Part shown: positions 1 to 8,421 of the stretch, one piece after another
How the letters are laid out: every line of letters begins with the position of its first letter
Position numbering within the stretch: the first letter of the stretch is position 1
Assembly: GCF_042649045.1 (NCBI RefSeq)
Contig: NZ_JBHSEF010000026.1
Location: 62,001-126,000 of the forward strand
Direction: 5' to 3'
Source of the DNA: Chryseomicrobium palamuruense
Lineage (GTDB): Bacteria > Bacillota > Bacilli > Bacillales_A > Planococcaceae
DNA: 64,000 nucleotides
The notes under the pieces: model-generated
What the model saw: only the letters and a program-made list of their open reading frames with translations
What the model was told of the DNA's origin: nothing
Databases searched by the model: none
Made by a program: the position numbers and the translations under genes

Positions 1-10
1 ATGTAAAATC

Positions 11-1216
11 ATGAAGTGGGACAAACTATTAATACGTTACGGCGAGCTTTCAACAAAAGGTAGAAACCGCAGACAATTTACCAATCGTTTACGTGACAAC
101 ATTCGATTTTCATTTGAAGATGTACCGACACTGAAGTTGCAAGCAGAACGGGACCGAATGTTCTTGCGAACGACTTCTGAAGAAGATATGCAGACGTTGC
201 TGAAACGATTGCCTACTGTATTTGGCATTCAATCGTTCAGTCCAGTTGCTTACGCTGAAAAAGACATTGACGCAATTGCGAATGTTGCAATCGATATTTT
301 ATCGGAAATCGAGTTGACGGGTAAAACGTTTAAAGTTACGGTCAAGCGCTCGGATAAGAGTTTTCCACTGGAGACCAACGAAATTCAACACTTGGTTGCC
401 AGCCAAGTCCTGCGAAAATTTGAGGGTTTAAAAGCACAAATGAAAAATCCCGATTATACGGTGCGCATTGAGATTTTGAAAGAGGGAGCGTATATCTCTG
501 CACAAACGATTCAAGGCGCAGGAGGAATGCCTGTCGGTTCGAACGGACGATCACTTCTCATGTTATCAGGAGGGATTGATAGTCCGGTTGCTGGCTATCA
601 AATGCTAAAGCGTGGCGTGCGTCTCGACGCAATTCACTTTCATAGTCCACCTTATACAAGCGAACGGTCGCTGGATAAAGTAAAAATGCTCGCAGAAAAA
701 CTAAGTCATTTTGGTGCTACCGTTCGTTTACATGTCATTCCGTTTACAGAAATTCAAGAAGCTATTCAGCAACAAATTCCTAAAAATGTCTCGATGACGA
801 CAACTCGTCGTTTAATGCTGAAAATTGCAGACCAGGTGCGAGAAGATATTGGGGCACTTGCAATTGTTACTGGAGAGAGCTTAGGCCAAGTGGCAAGTCA
901 GACACTTGAATCGTTAACGGCCATTAATGAAGTGACTTCGACACCAATCCTTCGGCCGCTTATTGCAGAAGATAAAACGACGATCATTCGACTGGCACAA
1001 GAAATTGGGACGTATGAAACATCCATTTTGCCTTTTGAAGACTGCTGCACGATTTTCGTTCCAAGTTCCCCGAAAACAAAACCAAAACTTGAAAAAGTGC
1101 AGTTTTACGAAAGCTTTGAGGCATTCGATGAAATGGCTGAAAAAGCGGTGGCAAACCGAGATGTCTATCGCTTCCCAGAAAAGAAAGAAACAAAACCGTT
1201 CGACAATCTTTTATAA
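11..1216 (+). CDS. thiI: tRNA 4-thiouridine synthase ThiI
   Basis: ATP-dependent enzyme that adenylates U8 of tRNA and transfers sulfur to make 4-thiouridine; it also feeds thiamine thiazole synthesis in many bacteria. The 401-residue protein starts MKWDKLLIRYGELSTKGRN, the usual N-terminus, followed by a THUMP region and a PP-loop SGGIDSP near residue 185. It ends without a rhodanese domain, as in Bacillus ThiI, so sulfur must come from a separate cysteine desulfurase, normally encoded just upstream and outside this window. The ribosome binding site is also outside the window. The spore protein gene follows 77 bases downstream with its own promoter. Confidence 0.96.
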   Translation: MKWDKLLIRYGELSTKGRNRRQFTNRLRDNIRFSFEDVPTLKLQAERDRMFLRTTSEEDMQTLLKRLPTVFGIQSFSPVAYAEKDIDAIANVAIDILSEIELTGKTFKVTVKRSDKSFPLETNEIQHLVASQVLRKFEGLKAQMKNPDYTVRIEILKEGAYISAQTIQGAGGMPVGSNGRSLLMLSGGIDSPVAGYQMLKRGVRLDAIHFHSPPYTSERSLDKVKMLAEKLSHFGATVRLHVIPFTEIQEAIQQQIPKNVSMTTTRRLMLKIADQVREDIGALAIVTGESLGQVASQTLESLTAINEVTSTPILRPLIAEDKTTIIRLAQEIGTYETSILPFEDCCTIFVPSSPKTKPKLEKVQFYESFEAFDEMAEKAVANRDVYRFPEKKETKPFDNLL

Positions 1217-1242
1217 AAGAAAAAATTACCACCTTGCTGCAT

Positions 1243-1271
1243 GTATGAATGAAGACAAAAGGGTCATTCTA
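1243..1271 (+). promoter_or_regulatory. sigma-G-like promoter of the spore protein gene
   Basis: GTATG at 1243-1247 and CATTCTA at 1265-1271 are separated by 17 bases, fitting the forespore sigma-G consensus (GNATR, then CATNNTA). It lies directly upstream of an alpha/beta-type SASP gene, the classic sigma-G target. The match is seen in the sequence; its use in the forespore is inferred. Confidence 0.7.
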
Positions 1272-1293
1272 TAGGCACAAGGAGGTGACAAAC

Positions 1294-1500
1294 ATGGCAA
1301 ACAACAACAACTCCAATAAATTAGCGGTTCCTGGTGCAAAACAAGCCCTTGAACAAATGAAGTATGAGATTGCTCAAGAGTTTGGCGTACAGTTAGGAGC
1401 AGACGCTACTTCACGTGCCAACGGTTCAGTTGGTGGCGAGATCACAAAACGTTTAGTTCAAATGGCTGAACAACAATTAAATAACGGGCGTCAACAGTAA
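1294..1500 (+). CDS. alpha/beta-type small acid-soluble spore protein
   Basis: A 68-residue DNA-binding spore protein that coats and protects spore DNA and is degraded on germination. It carries the family motifs: YEIAQEFGV, which contains the GPR protease cleavage region, and the C-terminal GGEITKRLV block, plus an Asn-rich N-terminus. I chose the ATG at 1294 because AAGGAGGTG lies 8 bases upstream; the same frame is open further upstream but without a ribosome binding site. Position next to thiI matches sspA of Bacillus subtilis, although the paralogues sspA/B/C/D cannot be told apart. It has its own sigma-G-like promoter and a terminator. Confidence 0.93.
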   Translation: MANNNNSNKLAVPGAKQALEQMKYEIAQEFGVQLGADATSRANGSVGGEITKRLVQMAEQQLNNGRQQ

Positions 1501-1507
1501 TTAAATG

Positions 1508-1548
1508 ACTCGAAGGATCACTTAGGTGATTTCTTCGAGTTTCTTTTC
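1508..1548 (+). terminator. intrinsic terminator after the spore protein gene
   Basis: Stem ACTCGAAG (1508-1515) pairs with CTTCGAGT (1533-1540), with inner ATCAC/GTGAT pairing, followed by TTCTTTT. Confidence 0.8.
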
Positions 1549-1632
1549 GTTCTCTGTAATTTACTTAAGTTCGACAAAGTGCTACACTGAATTCATTATT
1601 TCGAAAAAGAAAATTAATAGAGGATACCGCTT

Positions 1633-2526
1633 ATGAATAAAGAGTTAAAAGGAATCCTACATGTTTTCCTTGCCTATGTTTTATGGGGACTTATGCCGAT
1701 TTACTGGAAAACTGTCGCTCACATTTCGAGCGATGAAATCTTAGCAAGCCGCGTCGTTTGGTCGTTTATCTTTACCTTGTTACTCATTTTCGTATTACGT
1801 GATGTCCCCAAATTAAAACGTGACCTTCACGAACTATGGACGGATAAGAAAGCATTCTTTAGTCTGATGATTGCTTCGTACCTCATTACTGCCAACTGGT
1901 TTACGTTTATCTTTGCTGTCAATGCAGGAGAGCTCGTCCAAACAAGTCTAGGGTACTATATTAATCCTCTTTTCTCTGTGTTATTAGGGATCCTATTTCT
2001 CGGTGAACGATTAGCTGATGCTCAAAAAATAGCCGTAGGCATCGCTGCAGCAGGTGTTGTGATTTTAACAGTCACGTATGGACAACTTCCATGGATTTCA
2101 CTTATACTAGCCAGTACATTTGCGTTTTATGGACTGATTAAAAAACAAGCGAAAGTCGGTGCTATCACTGGACTTTCAATTGAAACATTCTTTGTGTTAC
2201 CGATTGCTTTTCTTTATCTTGTGTATTTATTTTCTCAAGATTCCCTTCAGTTCGTTGACTCGGACATATTGACTGTTCTACTATTAATGCTTTCAGGGAT
2301 TGCCACAGCCTTACCATTGTTGTTGTATGCAAGTGGAACAAAATCGATCCCCCTTTATTTATCCGGATTTATTCAGTACATAGCACCTACAATGATGCTC
2401 ATTTTAGGCGTTGTTCTCTATAATGAACCTTTTTCATCAAAGGAATGGGTTGGATTTAGCTTTATTTGGATAGCTTTACTGTTATTTTCTATCTCCAAGT
2501 TCATACAAGTAAAGCGCTCATTATAA
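1633..2526 (+). CDS. rarD: RarD-type EamA/DMT superfamily transporter
   Basis: A 297-residue integral membrane protein with about ten hydrophobic segments and the RarD signature near the start (HVFLAYVLWGLMPIYWK). It belongs to the drug/metabolite transporter superfamily; the substrate of RarD proteins is not established. A GAGG ribosome binding site precedes the ATG by 9 bases. The gene is convergent with NAD kinase: the two stop codons overlap by 6 bases and sit inside a shared terminator hairpin. Confidence 0.88.
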   Translation: MNKELKGILHVFLAYVLWGLMPIYWKTVAHISSDEILASRVVWSFIFTLLLIFVLRDVPKLKRDLHELWTDKKAFFSLMIASYLITANWFTFIFAVNAGELVQTSLGYYINPLFSVLLGILFLGERLADAQKIAVGIAAAGVVILTVTYGQLPWISLILASTFAFYGLIKKQAKVGAITGLSIETFFVLPIAFLYLVYLFSQDSLQFVDSDILTVLLLMLSGIATALPLLLYASGTKSIPLYLSGFIQYIAPTMMLILGVVLYNEPFSSKEWVGFSFIWIALLLFSISKFIQVKRSL

Positions 2527-2547
2527 AAATGAGCGCTTTACTTTTTC
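2508..2547. terminator. bidirectional terminator spanning both stop codons of rarD and nadK
   Basis: A perfect 15-bp stem, AGTAAAGCGCTCATT (2508-2522) with its reverse complement (2528-2542), closes a 5-base loop. TTTT follows on the plus strand. Both convergent reading frames end inside the hairpin, so it serves rarD best and probably nadK too. Confidence 0.85.
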
Positions 2548-3327
2548 CCAATAGCTATTATCTTTTAATTTGACGGTCTTTACGACATGCTCGCTTAATC
2601 GGATATCAATCGAATTGACGTGTTGGATGGATAACGCTTCATTGTCCGTCGACATTGTAGGGTAGTCATTCCAGTCTTCATGAAGCTCTAAGCGAAGTGA
2701 ACGATTTCCGCTTAAAATAAACGGTGAACCCAGTGAACGGAATTCATTATTATTCATGGAAGCGACTTCTGTTACTTGGAAGCAAGGAAGTTGCGGATCC
2801 ACTACGGCCCCATGAAGGGATTTGTTATACGCAGAACTACCAGTTGGTGTGGAGACTACCAGGCCATCACCGCGGAATGTTTCAAAGAGTGTTCCATCAA
2901 TTTTTACATCCATAGCAATCGTCTTCATAATGTTGGAACGTATCGAAAATTCATTGAGGCAATAAAATTTAGGTTCTTCATTTATGGAGACTTCGATAAT
3001 CGGGTATTTACGTACTTCGACACGGTCCTGAATGATGGCATCTGTCATATCAGGAAAATGGAGTTCTTCTAATAAAAAGTCGCAATACATCGCGAGAATG
3101 CCAGACGTAGAAATACCGGCATACAATACATCCTGTCTAAATCCGGTTTTCCGAACAGCTTGTAGAAAAGATCCGTCAGAACCGACACTGACAATGATTG
3201 AAGCCTCTTCAGGAGAACCGACTACTTGAAGTCCTTGAGCGTCAATGGCTGTACCGAGCTCTTTTCGTATTTTTTGGGAAGCCTCATCATTTTTCGCATA
3301 AATATATAACGCATTGCGTTGTTTCAT
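2521..3327 (-). CDS. ppnKB: NAD kinase 2 (YtdI/NadK2 type)
   Basis: Phosphorylates NAD to NADP. The 268-residue protein aligns throughout with the Bacillus YtdI form, including CLNEFSIRS, FRGDGLVVSTPTGS and the C-terminal VKLKDNSYWEKVKR. The catalytic GGDG motif is changed: the DNA encodes VGSDGSFLQAV, so the second glycine is serine and the following threonine is serine, while the catalytic Asp is kept. Start ATG at 3327 (MKQRNALYIYAK). Divergent from sppA, with about 110 bases between them for two promoters. Function is very likely retained, but the motif change is worth checking. Confidence 0.93.
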   Translation of the reverse strand: MKQRNALYIYAKNDEASQKIRKELGTAIDAQGLQVVGSPEEASIIVSVGSDGSFLQAVRKTGFRQDVLYAGISTSGILAMYCDFLLEELHFPDMTDAIIQDRVEVRKYPIIEVSINEEPKFYCLNEFSIRSNIMKTIAMDVKIDGTLFETFRGDGLVVSTPTGSSAYNKSLHGAVVDPQLPCFQVTEVASMNNNEFRSLGSPFILSGNRSLRLELHEDWNDYPTMSTDNEALSIQHVNSIDIRLSEHVVKTVKLKDNSYWEKVKRSFL

Positions 3328-3436
3328 TGGATTGACCCCTTTCGCAAGGTAATACTATAGTTAGTGTACATCGGATGAAACATTTCTGCATGTTTTACGT
3401 AAAGAATAAAGAGACAACATGAAGGAGGAACATAGA

Positions 3437-4450
3437 ATGAATGTGAAACGTTGGGTAGCACTTGGAATTGCTGCCGTTTTAGTAGGCGTATCGGTCTTAG
3501 TCAATGCAGCTTCAGCCGCTTTTACGACGGACTGGACAGCGTGGCTTGAGGATTATGACTCTGCCGTGTCAGAAAATTTAAGTGTGAAAGTTGTTGAAGA
3601 AGGGAATGCATCTAACCGCATTGCCGTCTTAAGAGTAGATGGAGTCATTCAAGATACTGGCGCTGCTACGAGTTTATTTGCCACTGAAGGATATAACCAC
3701 TCCTTCTTTTTAAAGCAATTAGAAGAAGCGAAAGATGATCCGACAGTGAAAGGGATTGTGTTAGCTGTCGACTCACCAGGTGGTGGTGTCGTGGAATCTG
3801 CAGAGATTTATAAAGATTTAATGAAGATTAAAGAAGAAACAGATAAGCCGATCTATGTATCGATGGGCGGAATGGCCGCATCAGGTGGTTACTATATTGC
3901 AGCACCTGCTGACAAAATTTTTGTCATGCGTGAGACGATGACAGGGTCGATAGGCGTTATTTTACAAAGTGTGAATTACGGTGATTTGGCAGAGAAATAC
4001 GGTGTCGAATTTGTAACTATTAAAACAGGTCCATATAAAGATATTTTAAGTCCATCTCGAGATATGTTACCTGAAGAACAAGCGATGCTTCAAGAAATGA
4101 TCAACGATTCGTATGAAGAGTTCGTTCGAATTATTGCGGAAGGGCGAGGGATGTCTGAAGCCGATGTGCGAAAAGTGGCAGATGGCCGTATACTAAATGG
4201 TCGTCAAGCTGTAGAAGCAAATCTTGCAGATGATTATGGATTTGAAGAAGACGTCATCGCTGCACTGAAAACAGATCTTGACTTGCCAAATGCAGAAGTG
4301 TTTGAATATACATCTTCTCAAAGCTTAAGTTCATTACTAGGTGTCAAAGCGGCTTCGTTCTTAGGGTTTGATCTAGAAACAATGGTTATCTCTAAATTGA
4401 TTTCTGATAATCAAGCACCGAGAATGATGTATCTATATGGTGAACAGTAA
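3437..4450 (+). CDS. sppA: signal peptide peptidase SppA
   Basis: Membrane serine-lysine protease that degrades cleaved signal peptides. The 337-residue protein has an N-terminal membrane anchor (about residues 5-28) and one peptidase S49 domain. The catalytic pair is visible: Ser149 in MAASGGYY and Lys201 in PYKDILSP, 52 residues apart as in Bacillus SppA. I chose the ATG at 3437 because GAAGGAGG lies just upstream; an upstream in-frame ATG (3419) has no ribosome binding site. It forms a tight group with the RDD protein gene (12-base gap) and probably tpx. Confidence 0.94.
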   Translation: MNVKRWVALGIAAVLVGVSVLVNAASAAFTTDWTAWLEDYDSAVSENLSVKVVEEGNASNRIAVLRVDGVIQDTGAATSLFATEGYNHSFFLKQLEEAKDDPTVKGIVLAVDSPGGGVVESAEIYKDLMKIKEETDKPIYVSMGGMAASGGYYIAAPADKIFVMRETMTGSIGVILQSVNYGDLAEKYGVEFVTIKTGPYKDILSPSRDMLPEEQAMLQEMINDSYEEFVRIIAEGRGMSEADVRKVADGRILNGRQAVEANLADDYGFEEDVIAALKTDLDLPNAEVFEYTSSQSLSSLLGVKAASFLGFDLETMVISKLISDNQAPRMMYLYGEQ

Positions 4451-4462
4451 GGAGGACTACCT

Positions 4463-4948
4463 ATGGAAACGACGTTTCAACCAAAATACGCTGGATTTTG
4501 GATTCGATTGTGGGCATATGTGATAGACTTGTTGATCATCACAAGTATCGGGTGGTTACTTGTACGCCCAATTTTTCGGCTCGTTGATTTAGATCTTTCT
4601 GCGACGATTTGGTATGCACCCATTACAATCGTATCGGTTGTGATTTTTTACACTTACTTTACATTGATGACGTATTTCTTCCAGCAAACACTTGGAAAGA
4701 TGATTGTTGGGATACGGGTAGTAGACTTGTCTAAGCAGAAACCGTCCTTTGTTACTATTGTTTTTCGTGAGACAATAGGACGCATTTTATCTGTTATTCC
4801 TTTCAATCTACCGTACATCATTGTCGGATTCACTCCTAAAAAACAAGCAATTCATGATTATGTGGCGGATACTTTGGTTCTTCATGAACAAGACTATCAG
4901 CAGTTTGTCGTGGCGAATCAGTTGCACCAACCAAACCCTGTACAGTAA
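4463..4948 (+). CDS. yteJ: RDD family membrane protein (YteJ-like)
   Basis: A 161-residue membrane protein with three to four hydrophobic segments. The RDD motif region is seen as RLWAYVIDLLI near residue 13, and the second conserved block as QTLGKMIVGIRV near residue 75. Biochemical function of the family is unknown. The gene follows sppA by 12 bases with GGAGG before its ATG, the same pairing as sppA-yteJ in Bacillus subtilis, so co-transcription is likely. Confidence 0.88.
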   Translation: METTFQPKYAGFWIRLWAYVIDLLIITSIGWLLVRPIFRLVDLDLSATIWYAPITIVSVVIFYTYFTLMTYFFQQTLGKMIVGIRVVDLSKQKPSFVTIVFRETIGRILSVIPFNLPYIIVGFTPKKQAIHDYVADTLVLHEQDYQQFVVANQLHQPNPVQ

Positions 4949-4982
4949 GATGAGTACAGGAAACCAAAGGAGGCTGTTATAC

Positions 4983-5492
4983 GTGGCAAAAGTGACATTC
5001 AAAGGAAATTCAATAACTTTACCAACAAATGAAGTGAAAGTTGGCGATACAGCACCAGACTTCAAAGTACTTGCCAATGATTTATCTGAGGTGACGCTTG
5101 CCGACTCAAAAGGCAAAGTTCGTTTAATCAGTGTCGTACCTTCACTTGATACAGGTGTTTGCTCAACGCAGACGAACAAATTTAATAGTGAAGCGGCAAG
5201 CATGGGTGAAAATGTAGAAATTTTAACGATTTCTGTCGATCTTCCATTCGCCCAGAAGCGCTGGTGTGGTGCAAATGAAGTCGATGCGGTTCGTACGTTA
5301 TCTGATCACCGCGATCTGTCGTTTGGAGAAGCATACGGCGTGACAATGAAAGAACTTCGACTTCTTGCTCGTTCCATTTTCGTCGTAGACGCAGATGATA
5401 AGGTCACTTACGTAGAATACGTTTCTGAGGGAACGGACCATCCAGATTATGAAAAAGCAGTAGAAGCTGTAAAGCAAGCAGCAAGCAAGTAA
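4983..5492 (+). CDS. tpx: thiol peroxidase Tpx (atypical 2-Cys peroxiredoxin)
   Basis: Reduces hydrogen peroxide and alkyl hydroperoxides using thioredoxin. The 169-residue protein shows the peroxidatic cysteine in DTGVCSTQT and the resolving cysteine in RWCGANE, the spacing of bacterial Tpx. I chose GTG at 4983 (MAKVTFKGN) because AAAGGAGG lies about 9 bases before it and it matches the family N-terminus; the frame stays open upstream but overlaps the RDD gene. A strong terminator follows. Confidence 0.95.
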   Translation: MAKVTFKGNSITLPTNEVKVGDTAPDFKVLANDLSEVTLADSKGKVRLISVVPSLDTGVCSTQTNKFNSEAASMGENVEILTISVDLPFAQKRWCGANEVDAVRTLSDHRDLSFGEAYGVTMKELRLLARSIFVVDADDKVTYVEYVSEGTDHPDYEKAVEAVKQAASK

Positions 5493-5497
5493 GAAGA

Positions 5498-5527
5498 ATG
5501 CCCACTTCCTAGAAGTGGGCATCTTTT
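5498..5527 (+). terminator. intrinsic terminator after tpx
   Basis: Perfect 11-bp stem ATGCCCACTTC (5498-5508) / GAAGTGGGCAT (5512-5522), 3-base loop, then CTTTTC. Confidence 0.88.
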
Positions 5528-5551
5528 CGGTTTGCACAAAAGGAGCCTATT

Positions 5552-6463
5552 ATGCACGCAGTAGAAAAATATTTTGAACAATTAAATCAAGCAGCAGAAC
5601 AAATTGAACAAACAGGTCATGGAACATATTTAGAGGGAATCGTCTACGGTTTAGAACGATGGTTATCAGGAGCTGAGGAATGTCCAATCATTGAAGCGAC
5701 AAAAGAAGAAAAACGACGCGCGATTCAATTGGCAATTTTAAAAGGCATGCGAAAATCTTCGCAACCAAACCACCAAATGACACCCGATTCTCTTGGAATG
5801 ATCATGGCATTTCTAGTTCAAGAACTTGCAGATGGAAAAGGAAATGTTCGCCTATTTGATCCGGCGATTGGAACGGGAAATTTGTTATTTACAGTAGCCA
5901 ACCATCTTAACGGAGATGTACAGCTCTATGGTAGTGAGGTGGATGAGCTCCTCGTTCAATTAGCCTCTCAAACAGCTGAGATTTTAAATCAACCAATTGA
6001 AATATTCTTGCAAGACTCTCTGAGACCATTTTTACTGGATCCTGTTGATTTTATTATTAGTGACTTACCAGTAGGTTTCTATCCAGATGATGCGCATGCT
6101 GATACGTTCCAGCTAAGGGGCAATCAAAAACATGCGTACGCGCATCACTTGTTTATTGAGCAGAGCTTTCAGTATACAAAAGAAGGTGGGCAACTATTCT
6201 TCTTAGTCCCAGCAGATCTGTTTTCTTCGCCTGAAGCCCAAAATTTACATCAATTAATATCCACGCAAGGAAGACTTGAAGCAGTATTCCAACTTCCGGA
6301 GGCATTGTTTAAAAACAAATCAGCGGCTAAAGCGCTCATCATCCTACGTAAAGACACTCAGATGACACTACCTAAAAAGGATGTACTACTTGCCCAAGTG
6401 CCGACTCTTTCTAACCGGAAAGGTATGGAGTTGTTTTTTGAAAAAGTACGCAGGTGGAAGTAA
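5552..6463 (+). CDS. ytxK: class I SAM-dependent methyltransferase-like protein YtxK
   Basis: A 303-residue protein related to N6-adenine DNA methyltransferases. The SAM-binding motif is visible as FDPAIGTGNLLF near residue 110; the catalytic NPPY position reads SDLPVGFYPDD, the form usual in YtxK proteins, so methylation activity is uncertain. It sits 32 bases upstream of ackA, the conserved ytxK-ackA arrangement. In streptococci the homologue is competence-induced; whether that holds here is unknown. AAAGGAG precedes the ATG. Confidence 0.9.
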   Translation: MHAVEKYFEQLNQAAEQIEQTGHGTYLEGIVYGLERWLSGAEECPIIEATKEEKRRAIQLAILKGMRKSSQPNHQMTPDSLGMIMAFLVQELADGKGNVRLFDPAIGTGNLLFTVANHLNGDVQLYGSEVDELLVQLASQTAEILNQPIEIFLQDSLRPFLLDPVDFIISDLPVGFYPDDAHADTFQLRGNQKHAYAHHLFIEQSFQYTKEGGQLFFLVPADLFSSPEAQNLHQLISTQGRLEAVFQLPEALFKNKSAAKALIILRKDTQMTLPKKDVLLAQVPTLSNRKGMELFFEKVRRWK

Positions 6464-6495
6464 AATGAAACAAACAGGTCGGAGAGGAAGATTCG

Positions 6496-7686
6496 ATGCA
6501 TAATATACTCGCTATCAATGCGGGGAGTTCATCCCTAAAATTTCAACTCGTTCGTGTCCCTGAAGAGCGAATTGTCGCCAAAGGTCTGATTGAGAGAATC
6601 GGACTGACGGATTCCTTTATCACCGTAACAGTGGACGACCACAAAACAAAAAAGTTAGAGAAGATCCCAAATCATCACGTAGCCGTCCAATTCTTAATGG
6701 ACTCGTTGGTTGAGACGGGGGCTATCCGCTCACTTCATGACATACACGGCATTGGCCACCGTGTTGTGCACGGCGGGGAAGTATATAGTGATTCGGTCAT
6801 GATAACAGATCAAATTATCGATAAGCTGAACGAGTTATCTGAACTTGCTCCTTTGCATAATCCAGCCAACATCACGGGAATTGTCAGTTTCAAAGAAGCT
6901 TTACCTGATGTCCCTGCAGTTGCTGTATTTGATACGGCATTCCATCAAACGATGCCTGAGAGTTCATTCCTCTATTCAATTCCGTATTCGTATTATGAAA
7001 AATATGGTATTCGTAAATATGGTTTCCATGGAACCTCTCATAAATACGTCTCCGAACGCGCAGCGGAACTATTAAACCGTCCAATTGAAACGACGCGCTT
7101 CATTTCGTGTCACCTTGGAAACGGGGCAAGTATTGCTGCGATTCAATACGGAAAATCCATTGATACATCTATGGGCTTCACACCTCTTGCTGGTGTCACC
7201 ATGGGTACACGTTCAGGAAACATTGACCCTGCATTAATTCCATTTTTAATGGAGAAAACGGGACTAGATGCTGAACAAGTCCTGGATATTTTGAATAAGA
7301 AGTCGGGAATGCTTGGCGTCTCTGGTTTTTCAAGTGATTTACGAGATATCGTGGAAGAAGCAGAGAAAGGCAATGACCGTGCGCAACTGGCATTGGATGT
7401 ATTTGCGAATCGTATTCACAAATACATTGGTTCCTACGCAGCGCGCATGAACGGTGTCGATGCAATCATTTTCACAGCTGGAATTGGAGAAAATAGTGCA
7501 ATTGTGCGTTCGAAAGTTTTACAAGGACTACAGTTTATGGGGGTCTATATGGATCACGAGCTAAATAAACAGATCGGAAAAGAGACGGCAATTAATTATC
7601 CTCATTCACCAGTCAAGGTCCTTGTCATCCCAACGAACGAAGAAATTATGATTGTCCGCGACACAGTTCGTGTAGCGAATTTATAA
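6496..7686 (+). CDS. ackA: acetate kinase
   Basis: Interconverts acetyl phosphate + ADP and acetate + ATP in overflow metabolism. The 396-residue protein carries all family signatures: INAGSSSLKF at the N-terminus, GHRVVHGGE near residue 90, DTAFHQTMP with catalytic Asp, CHLGNGASI and GTRSGNIDP. Length is normal. It is probably co-transcribed with ytxK and is followed by a clear terminator. No cre-like site was found directly upstream. Confidence 0.97.
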   Translation: MHNILAINAGSSSLKFQLVRVPEERIVAKGLIERIGLTDSFITVTVDDHKTKKLEKIPNHHVAVQFLMDSLVETGAIRSLHDIHGIGHRVVHGGEVYSDSVMITDQIIDKLNELSELAPLHNPANITGIVSFKEALPDVPAVAVFDTAFHQTMPESSFLYSIPYSYYEKYGIRKYGFHGTSHKYVSERAAELLNRPIETTRFISCHLGNGASIAAIQYGKSIDTSMGFTPLAGVTMGTRSGNIDPALIPFLMEKTGLDAEQVLDILNKKSGMLGVSGFSSDLRDIVEEAEKGNDRAQLALDVFANRIHKYIGSYAARMNGVDAIIFTAGIGENSAIVRSKVLQGLQFMGVYMDHELNKQIGKETAINYPHSPVKVLVIPTNEEIMIVRDTVRVANL

Positions 7687-7693
7687 CATAAGC

Positions 7694-7726
7694 AAAGACA
7701 CCTGACGATTATATCAGGTGTCTTTT
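7694..7726 (+). terminator. intrinsic terminator after ackA
   Basis: Stem AAAGACACCTGA (7694-7705) with TCAGGTGTCTTT (7714-7725), 8-base loop, ending in TTTT. Confidence 0.85.
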
Positions 7727-7769
7727 AGTGAGGGCTTCATAAATATCTGTTGTTCCACTACCTGATAAC

Positions 7770-8228
7770 TTATTCGTCATCGTATGGAGCGTCAGTACGA
7801 ACGACTAGTACATCACATTTTGATGTGCGTACAATGTTTTCAGAAACACTACCAATTAAGAAACGTTCTACTGCATTTAAACCAGTTGCCCCTACGATGA
7901 TTAAGTCTGCATTGACTTTTGTTGCAAGGTCCTTTGAAATGATGGTTTTAGGGGAACCATATTCAACAAGTACATGTACTTTTTCGACACCGTGTTTTTC
8001 TGCTTCTTGCTTGTAGCCATCTAAAAGTTCTTCAGCAAACTTTTGTGCCCGTTCTGCAATCGAGCGGTCATACGCTTCGATAGATGCGAATGAACGTGTA
8101 TCAATAATATTGGCAAGGTGTAGAGTTGCATTGTTGCGGGCCGCAATGCCTACTGACTTTTTAAATGCTAATTCCGCTTCTTTCGAACCATCTACTGCAA
8201 CTAAAATTTCATTGTACGATAAGGCCAT
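7770..8228 (-). CDS. universal stress protein UspA family
   Basis: A 152-residue single-domain cytoplasmic Usp. It starts YNEILVAVDGSKEAELA and has the C-terminal nucleotide-binding motif GATGLNAVERFLIGSVSE (G-2X-G-9X-G-S), so it belongs to the ATP-binding branch. Such proteins accumulate in stationary phase and stress; the molecular role is unclear. GGAGG lies 9 bases before the ATG. It is convergent with ackA and divergent from ald, as in Staphylococcus, where usp lies between ackA and ald. Confidence 0.92.
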   Translation of the reverse strand: MALSYNEILVAVDGSKEAELAFKKSVGIAARNNATLHLANIIDTRSFASIEAYDRSIAERAQKFAEELLDGYKQEAEKHGVEKVHVLVEYGSPKTIISKDLATKVNADLIIVGATGLNAVERFLIGSVSENIVRTSKCDVLVVRTDAPYDDE

Positions 8229-8421
8229 GTTTTACCTTCCTCCTTTAAAATGAATTCACTTACTTATTTCGACATGAAAAGATAAAACTCCTTTTTTAAT
8301 TGTAAACAATTTAGAAGTATACCTAAAAGATAATTGAAATTCCTCCTAAAAAATAATTAAAGCTTTTTTTAGACACATTTGCTAAAATGGATTTGATTTA
8401 AGAAAAGGGAGGCACTTACTC

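Noticed and set aside
1..6. ATGTAA at the window start as the end of an upstream gene (cysteine desulfurase)
   Set aside because: Plausible by synteny, but six bases cannot support a feature.
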